Positions 35,080 to 45,233 of a DNA stretch of 64,000 nucleotides are shown here, one piece after another (within the stretch, counting starts at the first letter, position 1; every line of letters begins with the position of its first letter). The translations under genes and the position numbers were made by a program. The notes beneath the pieces are model-generated. The model had not been told where the DNA came from, did no database searches, and was given only the letters and a program-made list of their open reading frames with translations. Origin of the DNA: Diplolepis rosae (taxonomy: Eukaryota > Arthropoda > Insecta > Hymenoptera > Diplolepididae); NCBI GenBank assembly GCA_030998225.1, contig JAPYXD010000701.1, positions 9,098,501 through 9,162,500 of the forward strand, in the 5' to 3' direction.

Positions 35080-36200
35080 CGATACCCACGTTCTAATATG
35101 TCGTATCCCACAAAATTTGAGAAATTGACTTTTTTTGAAAAATGGATTAATAATAATGTTTTACAGCTTGTGTTAAAATCTTGGGAGTCAAATTGTTTAT
35201 TTAATATTTTAAAATAAATATTCTAATATGCCGTATCCCACATCCATTGGTTAAGTCAGCGCTAGCGATGTGACAGTCAATTTTTATTTTGTGATTAGTC
35301 TTAAGTTTATTTTAAGAAATTATTTAATAAAATGAGTAAGAAGTTAATTACAAATAATATTTTTACAACTCCAATTAAATCTAGAGCATCCGCTGAAACC
35401 TTTGTTTGTAGATCGATTAAAAAGAACTAAAAGTAAATGGCAACAATTACAGGCATTAAAAAAAGTGTTGCTGAGAGATACACACTGCTTCTATGATAAT
35501 ATAAAATATATTGATGATACTGACTCTGCTTCTGACCAATCTCCATCAATAAAAAATTTGGAAGCCGAGAGTAAAAATATAGTTAAGGTAACTGAAAAGA
35601 CTAAGAGTAAGAAACGAAAAGCTATAATCAAGTTAATCTTGGTGTTAATAGCAAAGTACTGCGTACTAATAATAGATTTATAAAACCTGAAGATAATGAT
35701 ATTAATTATAAAAAAAATTGTGATAACACCAGACGAAAGAGGACAAGAAATTTTCAACAATCTCAGCAAGAAAATGTACCTGAAGTAAAAAAAAAAATTA
35801 AGAGTACTTAAAATGAAAAAAAAATGTTTTAAGCAATATTAAAGATAGTCAAAATAAAATCTATCAATAATGTTATATTATAATAATTATGAATTAAACA
35901 ATACAAAATAAGAGAGAAAAATGTTATGTATGGGATGAAACAATATTTAATTATAGAACGATTAAATCAATTTTATTTCTAAAATACATTTTAATTTTTT
36001 CTTCTTGCGTAACCCACATAAATATCATAAAATTTTTTTAAATAATTTTTTTTGCTTTAATTATTATTATTTATGCATTTTTATGAACGTAAAAAACAAA
36101 AATTTGTTTACATTTGTTTATTTGTGCTAGCAAGACATTTTTATCGTTTCCTGAAAAATTTTCCAAATGTGGGATACGACATATTAGAATGTGGGTATCG
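35080..36200. mobile_element. 1.1-kb TIR element carrying a degraded reading frame
   Basis: CGATACCCACGTTCTAATAT then GTCGTATCCCACA at the left; the exact inverse (TGTGGGATACGAC..ATATTAGAATGTGGGTATCG) at the right: a 33-bp terminal repeat. ATTT flanks both sides (35076-35079, 36201-36204), possibly a duplication. A second copy of the inner half of the end (TTCTAATATGCCGTATCCCA) is at 35220-35242 in direct orientation. It lies 10 bp from the TTAA foldback, within the P-like element. Superfamily not recognised. Confidence 0.8.
35332..35811 (+). pseudogene. frameshifted 160-codon reading frame, product unknown
   Basis: Three overlapping frames continue one another. ATG 35332-35430 (MSKKLITNNIFTTPIKSRAS...), then frame +1 from about 35405 to 35620 (KSKWQQLQALKKVLLRDTHC, DSASDQSPS, KTKSKKRK), then a third to TAA at 35811 (YNQVNLGVNSK, RRKRTRNFQQSQQENVPEV). 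Composition is Lys/Arg/Ser/Asn/Gln-rich with an acidic patch, suggesting a basic nuclear protein. No transposase motif is visible. ATTGGTTAAGTCAGCG about 80 bp upstream resembles an inverted CCAAT box. It may be a transposon gene or a captured host gene fragment; two frameshifts imply decay. Confidence 0.45.
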
Positions 36201-36804
36201 ATTTACTGGTTTCTATATCATTTTTATTATGGAAAATACTTACTTTTTACTGCTGATTTCACACAAATACTTCACAAGGAAAAACAATCGAATTTTAAAA
36301 TGAATCAAATTGTTTTTTTGTTTGTTTTTTTATTGATAATAAACATTTTTATAACTAAGCCCCATTATAATACATTGTAAAAGTTCTCGAACAGCCTCCT
36401 TTAGTTCACTCATGCTATGGCGCTGCAGTCACGCACGGTGCCTATAAGTCTTTCACTGAGAATCAGTGAAATAAATTGAACTCACTTATTGAATCAGTGA
36501 AATCTTCAGGTGTGAATAATAAAAGCAGCAATATATTTTAATGATCGATGAACACGTTTATTTTAGGTTAAGCAACACTAAAAAGAAATTACGTAATTAT
36601 TATTATATATTGTAATTATTATTGTGTATAATTATATTATGTGTAATTAAAAATTAAAGATCCATCATTATACCTTAATCGTTCACAGGAACTTCGCGAA
36701 TTGAAAGATTATGTTCACGTGGCGCGTTCACTGATTCATCAGTTGATATATTTTCACTGATATAATCAGTGACTATTTCACTGATTCAGGTTTAGAGAGT
36801 GTGT

Positions 36805-38100
36805 TATGTTTGATTCGTGAATGGAATAGGCTGATACGTGTTTCTATGGAATTGTATACATAGAAAATTTATGAATAAGTAAAAAGCTTCAAGAAGATCG
36901 ATTTCAATAAATGTGGATAAGTATAGCAAGATTTTTTTACGAATAAATTGCAGTCCTGTAAGATTAATGAGATTGTGGAACAAAAGTAATAGAAAAAGTA
37001 AGATTACTGGATAATGTGAAAGTACCTGTAATTTAGATGCCTTAACTTAAATCGCGTGCATCCCTCACGCGATAAAGGTATTGAGGTCATCGCTTTATAT
37101 CATCATATCTGATTACATATATACATGGAATTAATAATATATTCTACAATACGTCACTACGAGCTTTTTGTTGATTACTTTATTTTTTCGCGAGACAAAT
37201 ATTATTTTTAGTTCCCACTCTTATCATGGTAAATCATGACAAAGCTATAGTTTTATGGCGCATTAGATTGACTTTTTCTTTGATAATAATTATATTTAGA
37301 GGCTTGTATAATTACTATTAAGACAGTGGAAATTTTCAGCAGAACAATTAAAATGGGAATTCACAAAATATTAAATAGTTTAGTCTGTAAATCAAGAGAA
37401 TTTTAAAGTAAATATAAACCTTTTTAAAAATTTTCTATCATAAAATTTTTTATACAGCGGAGATTACTTATAGGCTTGTAAAATCCTGTTTATTTGAAAA
37501 AAGTTGCTTATAAAATTTTTCTACACTTTTTTATTACTATTTGTCTCAAATCTCAGAAAAAAACCAATTTCTAACACATTTTTATGCGTTTAACTTAGCT
37601 CTATGTTGAGTTCCTCTTGGAATATTTTATATTTTTCCAGAATGATATAGAATCTTTAGTCGTGTAATATTTAGAAAATTAGAAAATTAAACTCACTAAT
37701 TTCTGAAGTATTAGACGCCGTTAACTACCTGGAAGTACCTAAAATATTTAATAGATTAATTTTTTAGTAATTTCTTCTAAAATAAAGACTCAGATATTTA
37801 AAAAAATCAAATTAAGAGAAAAGTTTCTTATAAACAATTTTTATATAAAATTTAAGTACTATTTTCTCCGTCTCAAAAGTCAAATCGTGTAATTATTGGT
37901 CATGCCCTAAACTCACATTTAAAATGGATTTTATGTAGAAATAAAGTATAATTTCTTGGGCAGTACTAAGGAATTCTAAGAAAAAATTCTTTACGTGCAT
38001 ACTGAGAAAAATGGATAATCAGAATGATTATCTAGATTTTTCTCCGTTCAATTGAGTAATTTAGCAATCCCCCTTTTTTGTACTTCTATATCTAAATAAA
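36805..38100. other. AT-rich DNA, nothing recognised
   Basis: No frame of interest, no element ends apart from ACTGAGAAAAATGG at 38001, which resembles the CACTGAAAAAATGG tip of the 3556-3784 MITE. Confidence 0.5.
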
Positions 38101-38103
38101 TCA

Positions 38104-38131
38104 CTGATGAGGACATCGATATGAGTCGAAA
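38104..38131 (+). ncRNA. hammerhead-ribozyme-like motif (type B)
   Basis: CTGATGA (38104-38110), G, GAC/GTC stem pair with an AT-rich loop, GAAA (38128-38131), CGTTC. Upstream TCTAAATAAATCA matches the flank of the 8764-8800 copy. The stem is shorter than in that copy. Confidence 0.4.
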
Positions 38132-38329
38132 CGTTCAATTAAAATCCAGTTTATAGTTCATGAGTCTCAAACCAATCAACTACCACAAATATTATTATTA
38201 CCAATATGAAATATATTTTTATTTTCATTTTCGGTCAGCCACATTTGTTTTGGAAAATGCTAAAATATCAATCAATCAAATCTTCTGGAATATTTTGGAA
38301 AATTCAAAATTAAACTTTCTGAGATATCC

Positions 38330-38395
38330 TTCATTATTTAAAGAATTTGAAAATCTTTCTGTGGAAAAAATGACGCTTTCGACTGCGCTTTAAAG
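38330..38395 (-). repeat. tRNA-like repeat 3' fragment
   Basis: TTTAAAGAATTTGAAAATC, TTCTGTGGAAAAAATGACGC and TTTCGACTGCGCT are the inverted 3' extension of the tRNA-like repeat; the tRNA-like part itself is missing. Confidence 0.6.
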
Positions 38396-38399
38396 TTTG

Positions 38400-40595
38400 C
38401 AGAAGATTACATCTTCGATGAAAAATAATTTATATCTTTGAAGTGCTGTTGAGAAATTTTCAGAAGGTTTTTTTTATCTTCTATGATATATAACCGTCTA
38501 CATTTCAAAATCTACAAATAGTTTTTTCTATGACATTCTCGAATATATATTCTATTGCGGTTATAAATTATTTTTTTCAACTTTCCAATTATTTTTGAAA
38601 ACTTTATTAAATTTAACTGTGATATAAGATTATAGCCTTCTAATTGAAATATTTTTTTCAATTTTAGTCAAAGTAATATTTTTATAGTTCTGACGTTCAT
38701 TAAATGATGAAAAACTTTTTTTTTAACGAAATGATTAGTTTTTACCCCAGTAAAGTAAAAAGCAGCGCATATTTCATAAAAGATTGTATATTTGCAGAGT
38801 CCTAAATTCAGACATAATAATTAATGTCGTTTTCGGAAAAAAAATGTATCATCGTTCAACAAACGTTCAGAATTGTGAATACATGTGAAAGCAATCTTTT
38901 TAAAACATGAGTATATTTGTAGTTATTATTGAATCAGTTTTATTTGTGGAAGCCACCTTTCACAAAAAGTACAACAAAGAAGAATCTTGACCTTAAGAAA
39001 CAAGGCCTATTTTGTACCCCGACTCTTGATTACACAGTACACAAGCCAGTATCTTCGAGGTTCACGGCAGCATAGACATTTCCTTATCTTATTCAAACTT
39101 GTCGGTGGATCTAAGTATCATTCTCCGAACTCACTCCTTAACTATCCACGTGGACAATGCCTGAAATGTTTTATCCAGAATAATCTTATTTGTACTCGAT
39201 AAAGAGTATAACGTTTATCAGAAGACGTATGATTTACGAGAACGAATTGGTTTCGGGTTCAATAGCCTGATGCACGATTTCCCGAGTGATTTGGAAATTC
39301 CGTCGCTTCGATCGTATATATGCACTAGTATGAAAAGGGTTTATACTTTGAACTAAGAATGGAAAATTGCCTCGAGGACGCACAATGCTATTCGTGCCAT
39401 TGAATTCTTGGTGGTGGCAAGGGAAAAGAAAGTAAAAGAGTAAGGAAAAGGGAATTCACTCTGCATTAGAGAGTTAGCTGTTAGAAAAAGACTCGCACTT
39501 GTCGGATGGGAACTCAAAAAGCAACGGAAATGGAATCGTTGGCTGAGAGGAAAATCAGTTCGAACGCTATTCATGTTATTCTCTGCCTGCTCTAAATGAC
39601 TGGTTTAGATGCTGATCGGCATTAAGCTGTCAAGGGTTGCTTTTTCGAATTCCACTGTCAGGATTTAATCCTATTCTCAAAAAGACCCGCTTCACCCCTC
39701 TGTCGGAATTGAATGAACGTCAGCAAGCTGTGTTTACGCCGGCGTTGTGACTCCTACATAATCCGCTCTTGTCCCGTCGAACGTGAGCTCTTCTCAACTT
39801 TACAAACGCCTTGCGTTCAGCATGCAGCGAATTCTATCCAACCCACTTTTACGGACCTCGTTTGTTTCCTTTGTGTTAGATGTTTTTTTTCAGACTTCGG
39901 CGGCGCAGGTATAATATGTATCAACGTACGCGCATCATGCATATTCGACATGGCAATTTAACGCCGAAACCCAAATGCGCTTTACAAAAACAGTCAAGCG
40001 GAAAGTTACCAGCCGAGAGTGGAATTCTGCTGCGAACGACTATAGTCAACCCTAAGCTTAATTCCAGAAACTTTAATCGTCTTAAAAACTTTTGTGTGAT
40101 AAAGTTTTTAAGAAACCTTAAAGAAAAAATAAATTAATTCTATTTTAATCTATTGTTTCCTCATAGAGGAAGCTTTATAACGATTAAAATTTTCAAACCC
40201 CCTCTTTTAAACGATTTGAAATTGGGTCACATAATTTAGAGGAATTGCACTTTCAGATAAGATGCAAAATTGAGTAGGTTCAAAGCGAGATTGAATGAGA
40301 ATAAATTACTTTGTTAGATTACACAAAATTCTGGAAAAAAATCTGTACATCTTGAAAAAATAAGTTACTTAATACAAAAATAAAAGGTTGAGATAAATTC
40401 ATCAAACATTATTATAGTACAAAAAGTAAAATTAAACAAATCGAAATATTATACAATTTTTATTATAGTTTTTAAAGTGATAACAGACTCTATAAATTCA
40501 ATTTTTCGAGAAAATGATAATATTTGATTGAATTGAATGAGTTAACAATTTTTTCATTTTTCTGTTCATCAATATATTGCTTTGAATATATTTTA
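38400..40595. other. mostly single-copy DNA
   Basis: GC-richer at 39000-40010 with frames of 71-85 codons on both strands (39353-39574 minus, 39713-39961 plus) that lack motifs. No RNA gene. Confidence 0.4.
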
Positions 40596-40599
40596 TCTT

Positions 40600-40720
40600 T
40601 AAATCTGAATTAGTTAGACTTATTAGTAATCTAAATCAGTGACTAACATTTTGAATTACAACCAGTCATTTTTAACTGATAATCAATCATTTTTAACTGA
40701 TAATCCGGCACATGACTGAT
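40600..40720. repeat. degenerate CACTGATT-type MITE
   Basis: Clustered weak variants (AATCAGTGACT, AACCAGTCATTTTTAACTG, GACTGATTGG) resemble a worn member of the family; no ends are recognisable. Confidence 0.35.
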
Positions 40721-40811
40721 TGGATACGTTACCGACGGGTGTCCTCGTAGACAATTTCAAACTCTTATATCGCGAATAAATGCAAATTAAATTCAAATTT
40801 AAAGAATTCGA

Positions 40812-40882
40812 AACTGTGTAGCTCAGTGGTTAGAGCAGTCGACCGACAATCGAAAGACCTGGGCTCGAATCCCAGCGCAGTC
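40812..40882 (+). tRNA. tRNA-like sequence (tRNA-derived repeat head)
   Basis: A full cloverleaf can be drawn: acceptor AACTGTG/CGCAGTC (6 of 7 paired), D arm GCTC-AGTGGTTA-GAGC, anticodon stem GTCGA/TCGAA (4 of 5), T arm CTGGG-CTCGAAT-CCCAG. The loop CCGACAA would give anticodon GAC (valine), but position 33 is C instead of the near-universal U, and the T loop starts CTCGA instead of TTCGA. TTTTTT (40892-40897) could end Pol III transcription. Given relatives with shared flanks, it is more likely a repeat than a working tRNA gene. Confidence 0.55.
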
Positions 40883-40999
40883 GAAAACGTCTTTTTTCCA
40901 CAGAAAGATTTAAAATTCTTTAAAGTTGTTTTTAATTTTCAAAACAGAATGAAATCGTAAGTATCAAGTTTTTATTCTGATGCAACAAAATGATTTATT

Positions 41000-41420
41000 A
41001 TGAACTATATACAAATTTTTCCAAATCATTTCAGTCGATTATGTCGATCATTAGAAGAGTGTATCACTCTACGTGATAACGGAACTCTACCATATCGACC
41101 TTATCAACCTGTAGTTTAGAATTAATGTCATTTAAGATCAGATGGAATTTTCAATATATATTTGAACAATTTTTTCTGTGAAAAAAGGAACGCTTCCACT
41201 CCGCTGGGTATCGAGCCCAGGACCTTTCGATTGCCGCTCGAATGCTCTATCATCTGAGCTACATATTGAAAATTCCATCTGGTCTTAAATGACGTTAATT
41301 TTAAATCACAGGTTGATGAGGTCGATATGGTAGAGTTCCGTTATCACGTAGAGTGATACACTCTTCTAATGATCGACATAATCGCCTGAAATGATTTGGA
41401 AAAAATTGTATATAGTTCAT
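41000..41420. repeat. 158-bp-arm palindrome around a tRNA-like unit
   Basis: 41000-41157 is repeated inverted at 41263-41420 with few differences (GAGTGTATCACTCTACGTGA near 41054 against TCACGTAGAGTGATACACTC near 41344; CATATCGACC against GGTCGATATG). The 105-base loop holds a minus-strand tRNA-like unit, so the tRNA-like DNA sits at the tip of a long potential hairpin. Confidence 0.85.
41197..41269 (-). repeat. tRNA-like repeat head in palindrome loop
   Basis: Minus strand GTAGCTCAGATGATAGAGC, TCGAGCGGCAATCGAAAGG and TCCTGGGCTCGATACCCAG give D, anticodon and T arms. It is nearly identical to the plus copy at 41476-41547. The 5' acceptor side is replaced by the palindrome arm, so the acceptor stem cannot form. 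Confidence 0.65.
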
Positions 41421-41475
41421 GATATATCCGTGGCCAAATTGGCGAAAATAGATTCTGTGAGAAAAGTTTTGTGGA

Positions 41476-41547
41476 ACCTCCGTAGCTCAGATGATAGAGC
41501 ATTCGACCGGCAATCGAAAGGTCCTGGGCTCGATACCCAGCGGAGTG
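41476..41547 (+). tRNA. tRNA-like sequence (tRNA-derived repeat head)
   Basis: D arm GCTC-AGATGATA-GAGC, anticodon stem TTCGA/TCGAA (5 bp) with loop CCGGCAA (anticodon GGC, alanine, again with C at 33), T arm CTGGG-CTCGATA-CCCAG. The acceptor ACCTCCG/CGGAGTG pairs at 5 of 7. GGAAC and GTTCC flank the unit and could lengthen the stem. Its 3' extension (GGAAGCGTTCCTTTTTTCAC) is shared with the copy in the palindrome. Confidence 0.5.
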
Positions 41548-41814
41548 GAAGCGTTCCTTTTTTCACAGAAAAAATTGTTGAAAAAAATGATTTATGTTTT
41601 CAAAAAACTTGTATGACCAAGCGGTTCACAAAAGTGGAATTTCCGTTAATTTTTATTACAGTTTTTAAAGTAATAACAGACGTTAAAAAATAAATTTCTT
41701 TGAAGAAGTGGTATTTCAATAATCCAAATTGATGAACCTAGTACAAATGTCTAAACAAAAATTTAATCATTTTCAAATAATTTAAAATCTTTTTGTGGAG
41801 AAATAGACGCTTTC

Positions 41815-41887
41815 GACTGTGCTGGGATTCTAGTCCGTGACTTTCGATTGCCGGTCGACTGCTCTAACCAACTAAGCTATACAGGTG
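41815..41887 (-). repeat. tRNA-like repeat head, degenerate
   Basis: Minus strand TAGCTTAGTTGGTTAGAGCA, GTCGACCGGCAATCGAAAG; the acceptor and T stems are broken (CACGGACTAGAATCCCAGC). The shared 3' extension (CGAAAGCGTCTATTTCTCCA) follows at 41814 down to about 41780. Confidence 0.6.
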
Positions 41888-41899
41888 TCCAACATTCCT

Positions 41900-42720
41900 T
41901 TTTCTATAAGAAGACCTCGTTATATTGCGTTTTGGCATTTTAATAATTCGACATTTCAACTCTACTATCAAAATTGTAAAAAAATGTAATCCATTAATAA
42001 CGTTTTTACTTCTGATTGTTCTGTTTATTTTTTAATTTTCAAAACACAATGACATTTTTGACATATGTAAAGTAGAAGGTCAACAATTGATTATAGTGTA
42101 TTTAATTTCAATCTAAAATCGCATAAAAACAATTAAAATCCACTACAAAAATAGTGAATCTGTAAAAACCTTATTACAGCTGTAGAGTTTTGACAAACAC
42201 CCCCACCCCATTTCTGTCAACGTGGATATATTTTATTAGGATATAGATATTATTGGTCTTCAAAAGCAAGTAGGCCAAAAGATGCGATGAATTAGCTGAA
42301 AATTCGAATTTACTTGAGAACGTGAGCTTAAACTAGGTTTGAAGTCCAAACAAAAAATGGTGAAAATATTCTTAGTTTTTCATGTTCTCCTAAAAAACGA
42401 TCACTAGAAGATTTAGAAGAAGAAAATGGTAAATAAATACTATTTAAAACATGCATACAAACATGTATGTTTTTCGTAGATTTAGGGAAACGTGTGTCCA
42501 CGTGGATTCTAGTCTGACCCCCCCGGTCCCCCTCGTGGACAAACGTGGGATTTTGCCATATCCCCCGACCCCCTTTAAACTGTCCACGTGGTATATGGAT
42601 GGCCCCAAAGCCAGCCAATCATTCTCTTCGTCGATAATTCGTTAATTTCATCCATGAACAAGGTGATGGTTTTTCTGAAAAAATTATCTTTTCAGATGAA
42701 GCTCATTTTCATTTAAATGA
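41900..42720. other. no gene recognised
   Basis: CCC-rich patches near 42200 and 42515-42575; a 96-codon minus frame (42328-42618) reads through them without motifs. Confidence 0.45.
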
Positions 42721-42725
42721 TTACG

Positions 42726-43270
42726 TTACGGGGAGTTTCTATCTTGTTGGGTCGAAAAAATTGATTTTTTCTTTTTTGCTTTATCGGACAGATATACGTT
42801 CCAAGAATTCTCTCAAAAATATTTGAGTCTCAAAATGTCTGGTAGCAGAATCTACAAAAAATGTTGGAAATTTTTTTTTTTATAAACAATAATGTGAAGA
42901 AAAAAAGTGCAAAATTCAGTACTTTAACTTGAATAGCTCACAACTCTTTCATTTTTTAAGATTTTTGATTGATTCTGGTACAGGACATGCGTAATGATAT
43001 CCAGAGTAAGAATCTGTTCTATTTATGTGTTTTAGATCATCTCTATTGGCAGGAAAAGTTCCGTAAATGGCACAATTCCTCGCAGACGCGTCGCAATTTA
43101 TCAACCCCCCTCCCCCCGAATATAGCCCGTGAAAAAATTAGTTCATACATTAATACAATTACTTTAATACCTAGACAAAATTTCAAGTGTTTATCTTTTC
43201 AACTTTTCTCCCGAAAAATTCGAGAAAATGGTATAGCTTTTTGACCCAACAAGGTAGAAACCCCCCTTAA
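42726..43270. mobile_element. TTAA-bounded TIR element (GGGGGGTTTCTACC)
   Basis: TTACGGGGAGTTTCTATCTT then GTTGGGTCGAAAAA at the left; TTTTTGACCCAACAAGGTAG then AAACCCCCCTTAA at the right. The left TTAA has changed to TTAC. A 91-codon frame (42969-43244) covers the right half but shows no transposase motif. Confidence 0.75.
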
Positions 43271-43274
43271 TAAA

Positions 43275-45230
43275 CAAAATTACCGCATTTGGCTTCAAAA
43301 AATTCAAGAGTGATTATTGACAAGCTTTTACATTCCACTCGTGTTTGTTTGATGAGATGTTTGGTCTGGAGTAGTGATTGGAACGTATTTTTTTGTAAAT
43401 GAGGCTGGAAACGCTGTTATTATGAATAGATTGCATTATGGGGACATTTTGACAATTTCTTTTGGCCTAAACATTGGATTGATTGCGAAAAAAATTTCCC
43501 GATCTAATAATTTTCAATTATTCACTTTAAACTGCATCAATAACGTTGTTTAACATTGTTTGAAAAAAAACCAATTTGAATAAACTTTCTGAAAGGAATA
43601 ATGTTTCCATTTATAAGAATAAGTTATAATAATCAAAAAAGAGAATAATTAAGTAATGGGAATTGTTAAATTGAATACCAAGGTGCTATCTTGACAGTTC
43701 GATTTGCAGTTCGTGATCCCTGCAAGTTCTAGAGAGTCGTGGATTAATAATTCATGGTCTATAACTCTAGAGTCACGTGTATGAGTCGAATGAATCACGT
43801 GGGATTGTACAAGACAGAAAAAACGTGTTGAGGAGATTACAATTACTTAATGGCCTGAAAACTTTACTTCACTAACAGCTTTTAGAAACACGAAAGGCAA
43901 AGTTATAATTTTATTTACTTTATTAATAAGTTCACGAAACAAGTCTTATGCACTAATACTTGTTTCATCTAATAGGTGAGGCTTTCGTATCGTCCTCGAC
44001 ATAAAAATCAAACAAATAGAGATATGAAGTAAAGTGCAAATAAAACTTTCTACGAAAAGAGGGAAAAGGCCTAATGAAAACATAAGAAGATCCCAACCGA
44101 GAAGAAAGTGAGAAATTCAAAGCCAGAAAGACCTCAAGCACTATAAACTTTTACGATATCAAACAGCCGAGTTAAGAAAATAATAACACCACCACTTCCC
44201 ATAATTCATCCTTCCTAAAATTCTTATCGCCCCCGCCTGTCTTCGGCTAAATCTCAAAAACCAGTTTTTGCGTCTCCAATTTTTCATGATCTCATCGCCT
44301 AAAGCTTAAGCTAAACCAGTTCTAGGGAACTTTGAGGGCTGACTGTTTAAATGGTTTGTATAAATGATGAAAGTCCTGGAAACATAGGTTATATTGAATG
44401 TTACTGATCTTGTTTCAACGATAAAATTATCGCCTTGCGAAGTGAAATAAAAAGACAGAAAGAGAGAGAAAGAGATGGTCACCAGTCAGTGGCAAGTGGC
44501 GAAACATCAAAGACCTATAATTGGGCGTTAGGTTATAAGGGGTCTATATTTAAGGCCATGCCTACGAAAATGTATAGGTCGGGAAGAGTGATCGGCAAGA
44601 GTAGGTTTCTGTGCGTAATTTAGGCCCTATGGAAAGGGCAGGCCTCTTAACGTCACAAGAGCCACGAATTATTGCGCCATTCCGGTCACTTAGGGTGCGA
44701 CCGGTCCTTATTAAGCGCACCTTTTGCACTCTCTTACTCCTCTCACTCCTCCGATCGATAGATCGAATGCTCCTTCTTTACTCGACCATTCGAAACATTT
44801 CCTCGGGATTATCGATTCAGAGGATCGCAGACGCGAACTCGCGATAATTGGATGGCCAAGCGATAATAAAAGTGCTTACGCACGGTTCTTGAAAAGGGCA
44901 ACTGAACATAGAAAGAATATACGAATATATTTTTTTTCATAGGAGAAAGCTATCTTTTGAATTGTTAACTGTCGAGCTAGCTTACGTGCTCTTTAAGCGA
45001 TGGTCGTATTTCTGGAGCAAGATTTGACTTCTGCAGCCCGAGGGATTTAGGGAATGATTGATCTTCGCACGCAACGATATAATTTTTATCCTTGAAATCA
45101 TGAGACCTTTAGACACACTAATATCAGGGCAAAGATATTCGGATGGTTTTAAAAATTGGGCTGAGAGAATCTTGGTTTCAATGTTAAAAAATAGATACGG
45201 ATATTAAGAGATTCAAGTATTAAAATTTTA
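43275..45230. other. single-copy-looking DNA, GC-richer at 44.4-45.1 kb
   Basis: Purine-rich GAAAGAGAGAGAAAGAGA near 44457 and CGATCGATAGATCGA near 44753. Frames of 62-78 codons overlap one another in different frames (44435-44942). No recognised gene; possible conserved non-coding DNA. Confidence 0.4.
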
Positions 45231-45233
45231 CTG

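Larger units (their letters stand above)
33815..36440 (+). mobile_element. P-superfamily (THAP) transposon remnant
   Basis: Inverted tips CACCGTGCG/CGCACGGTG are flanked by GCTATAGG and CCTATAAG. The empty site in the 62.5-kb MITE reads GCTATAAG, so each side differs by one base from an 8-bp target duplication, the length P elements make. A 14-bp subterminal inverted repeat (TAAAGGAGGCTGTT at 33882-33895, inverted at 36390-36403) parallels the internal inverted repeats of P elements. A THAP exon starts 151 bp from the left tip. The transposase body is absent; two other transposons fill the interior. Confidence 0.7.
33745..36799. mobile_element. CACTGATT-rich MITE interrupted by a P-like element
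   Basis: Left tip CTCTCTAAACCTGAATCAG (33745) and right tip CAGGTTTAGAGAG (36799), each flanked by TG. Left part is only 33745-33814 and the remainder is 36441-36799; joined, they match the 62493-62873 MITE, including GAATCAGTGAAATAAATTG and GTTCACGTGG..CGTTCACTG. The intervening 2.6 kb is foreign. Confidence 0.85.

Noticed and set aside
35402..35683. Treating the 93-codon frame as a complete gene
   Set aside because: Its start codon is not ATG (TTG at 35402) and coding-like sequence continues on both sides in other frames, so it is the middle of a frameshifted frame.
42328..42645. 96- and 64-codon frames on opposite strands
   Set aside because: Overlap each other in a CCC/GGG-rich patch, with no motif in either.
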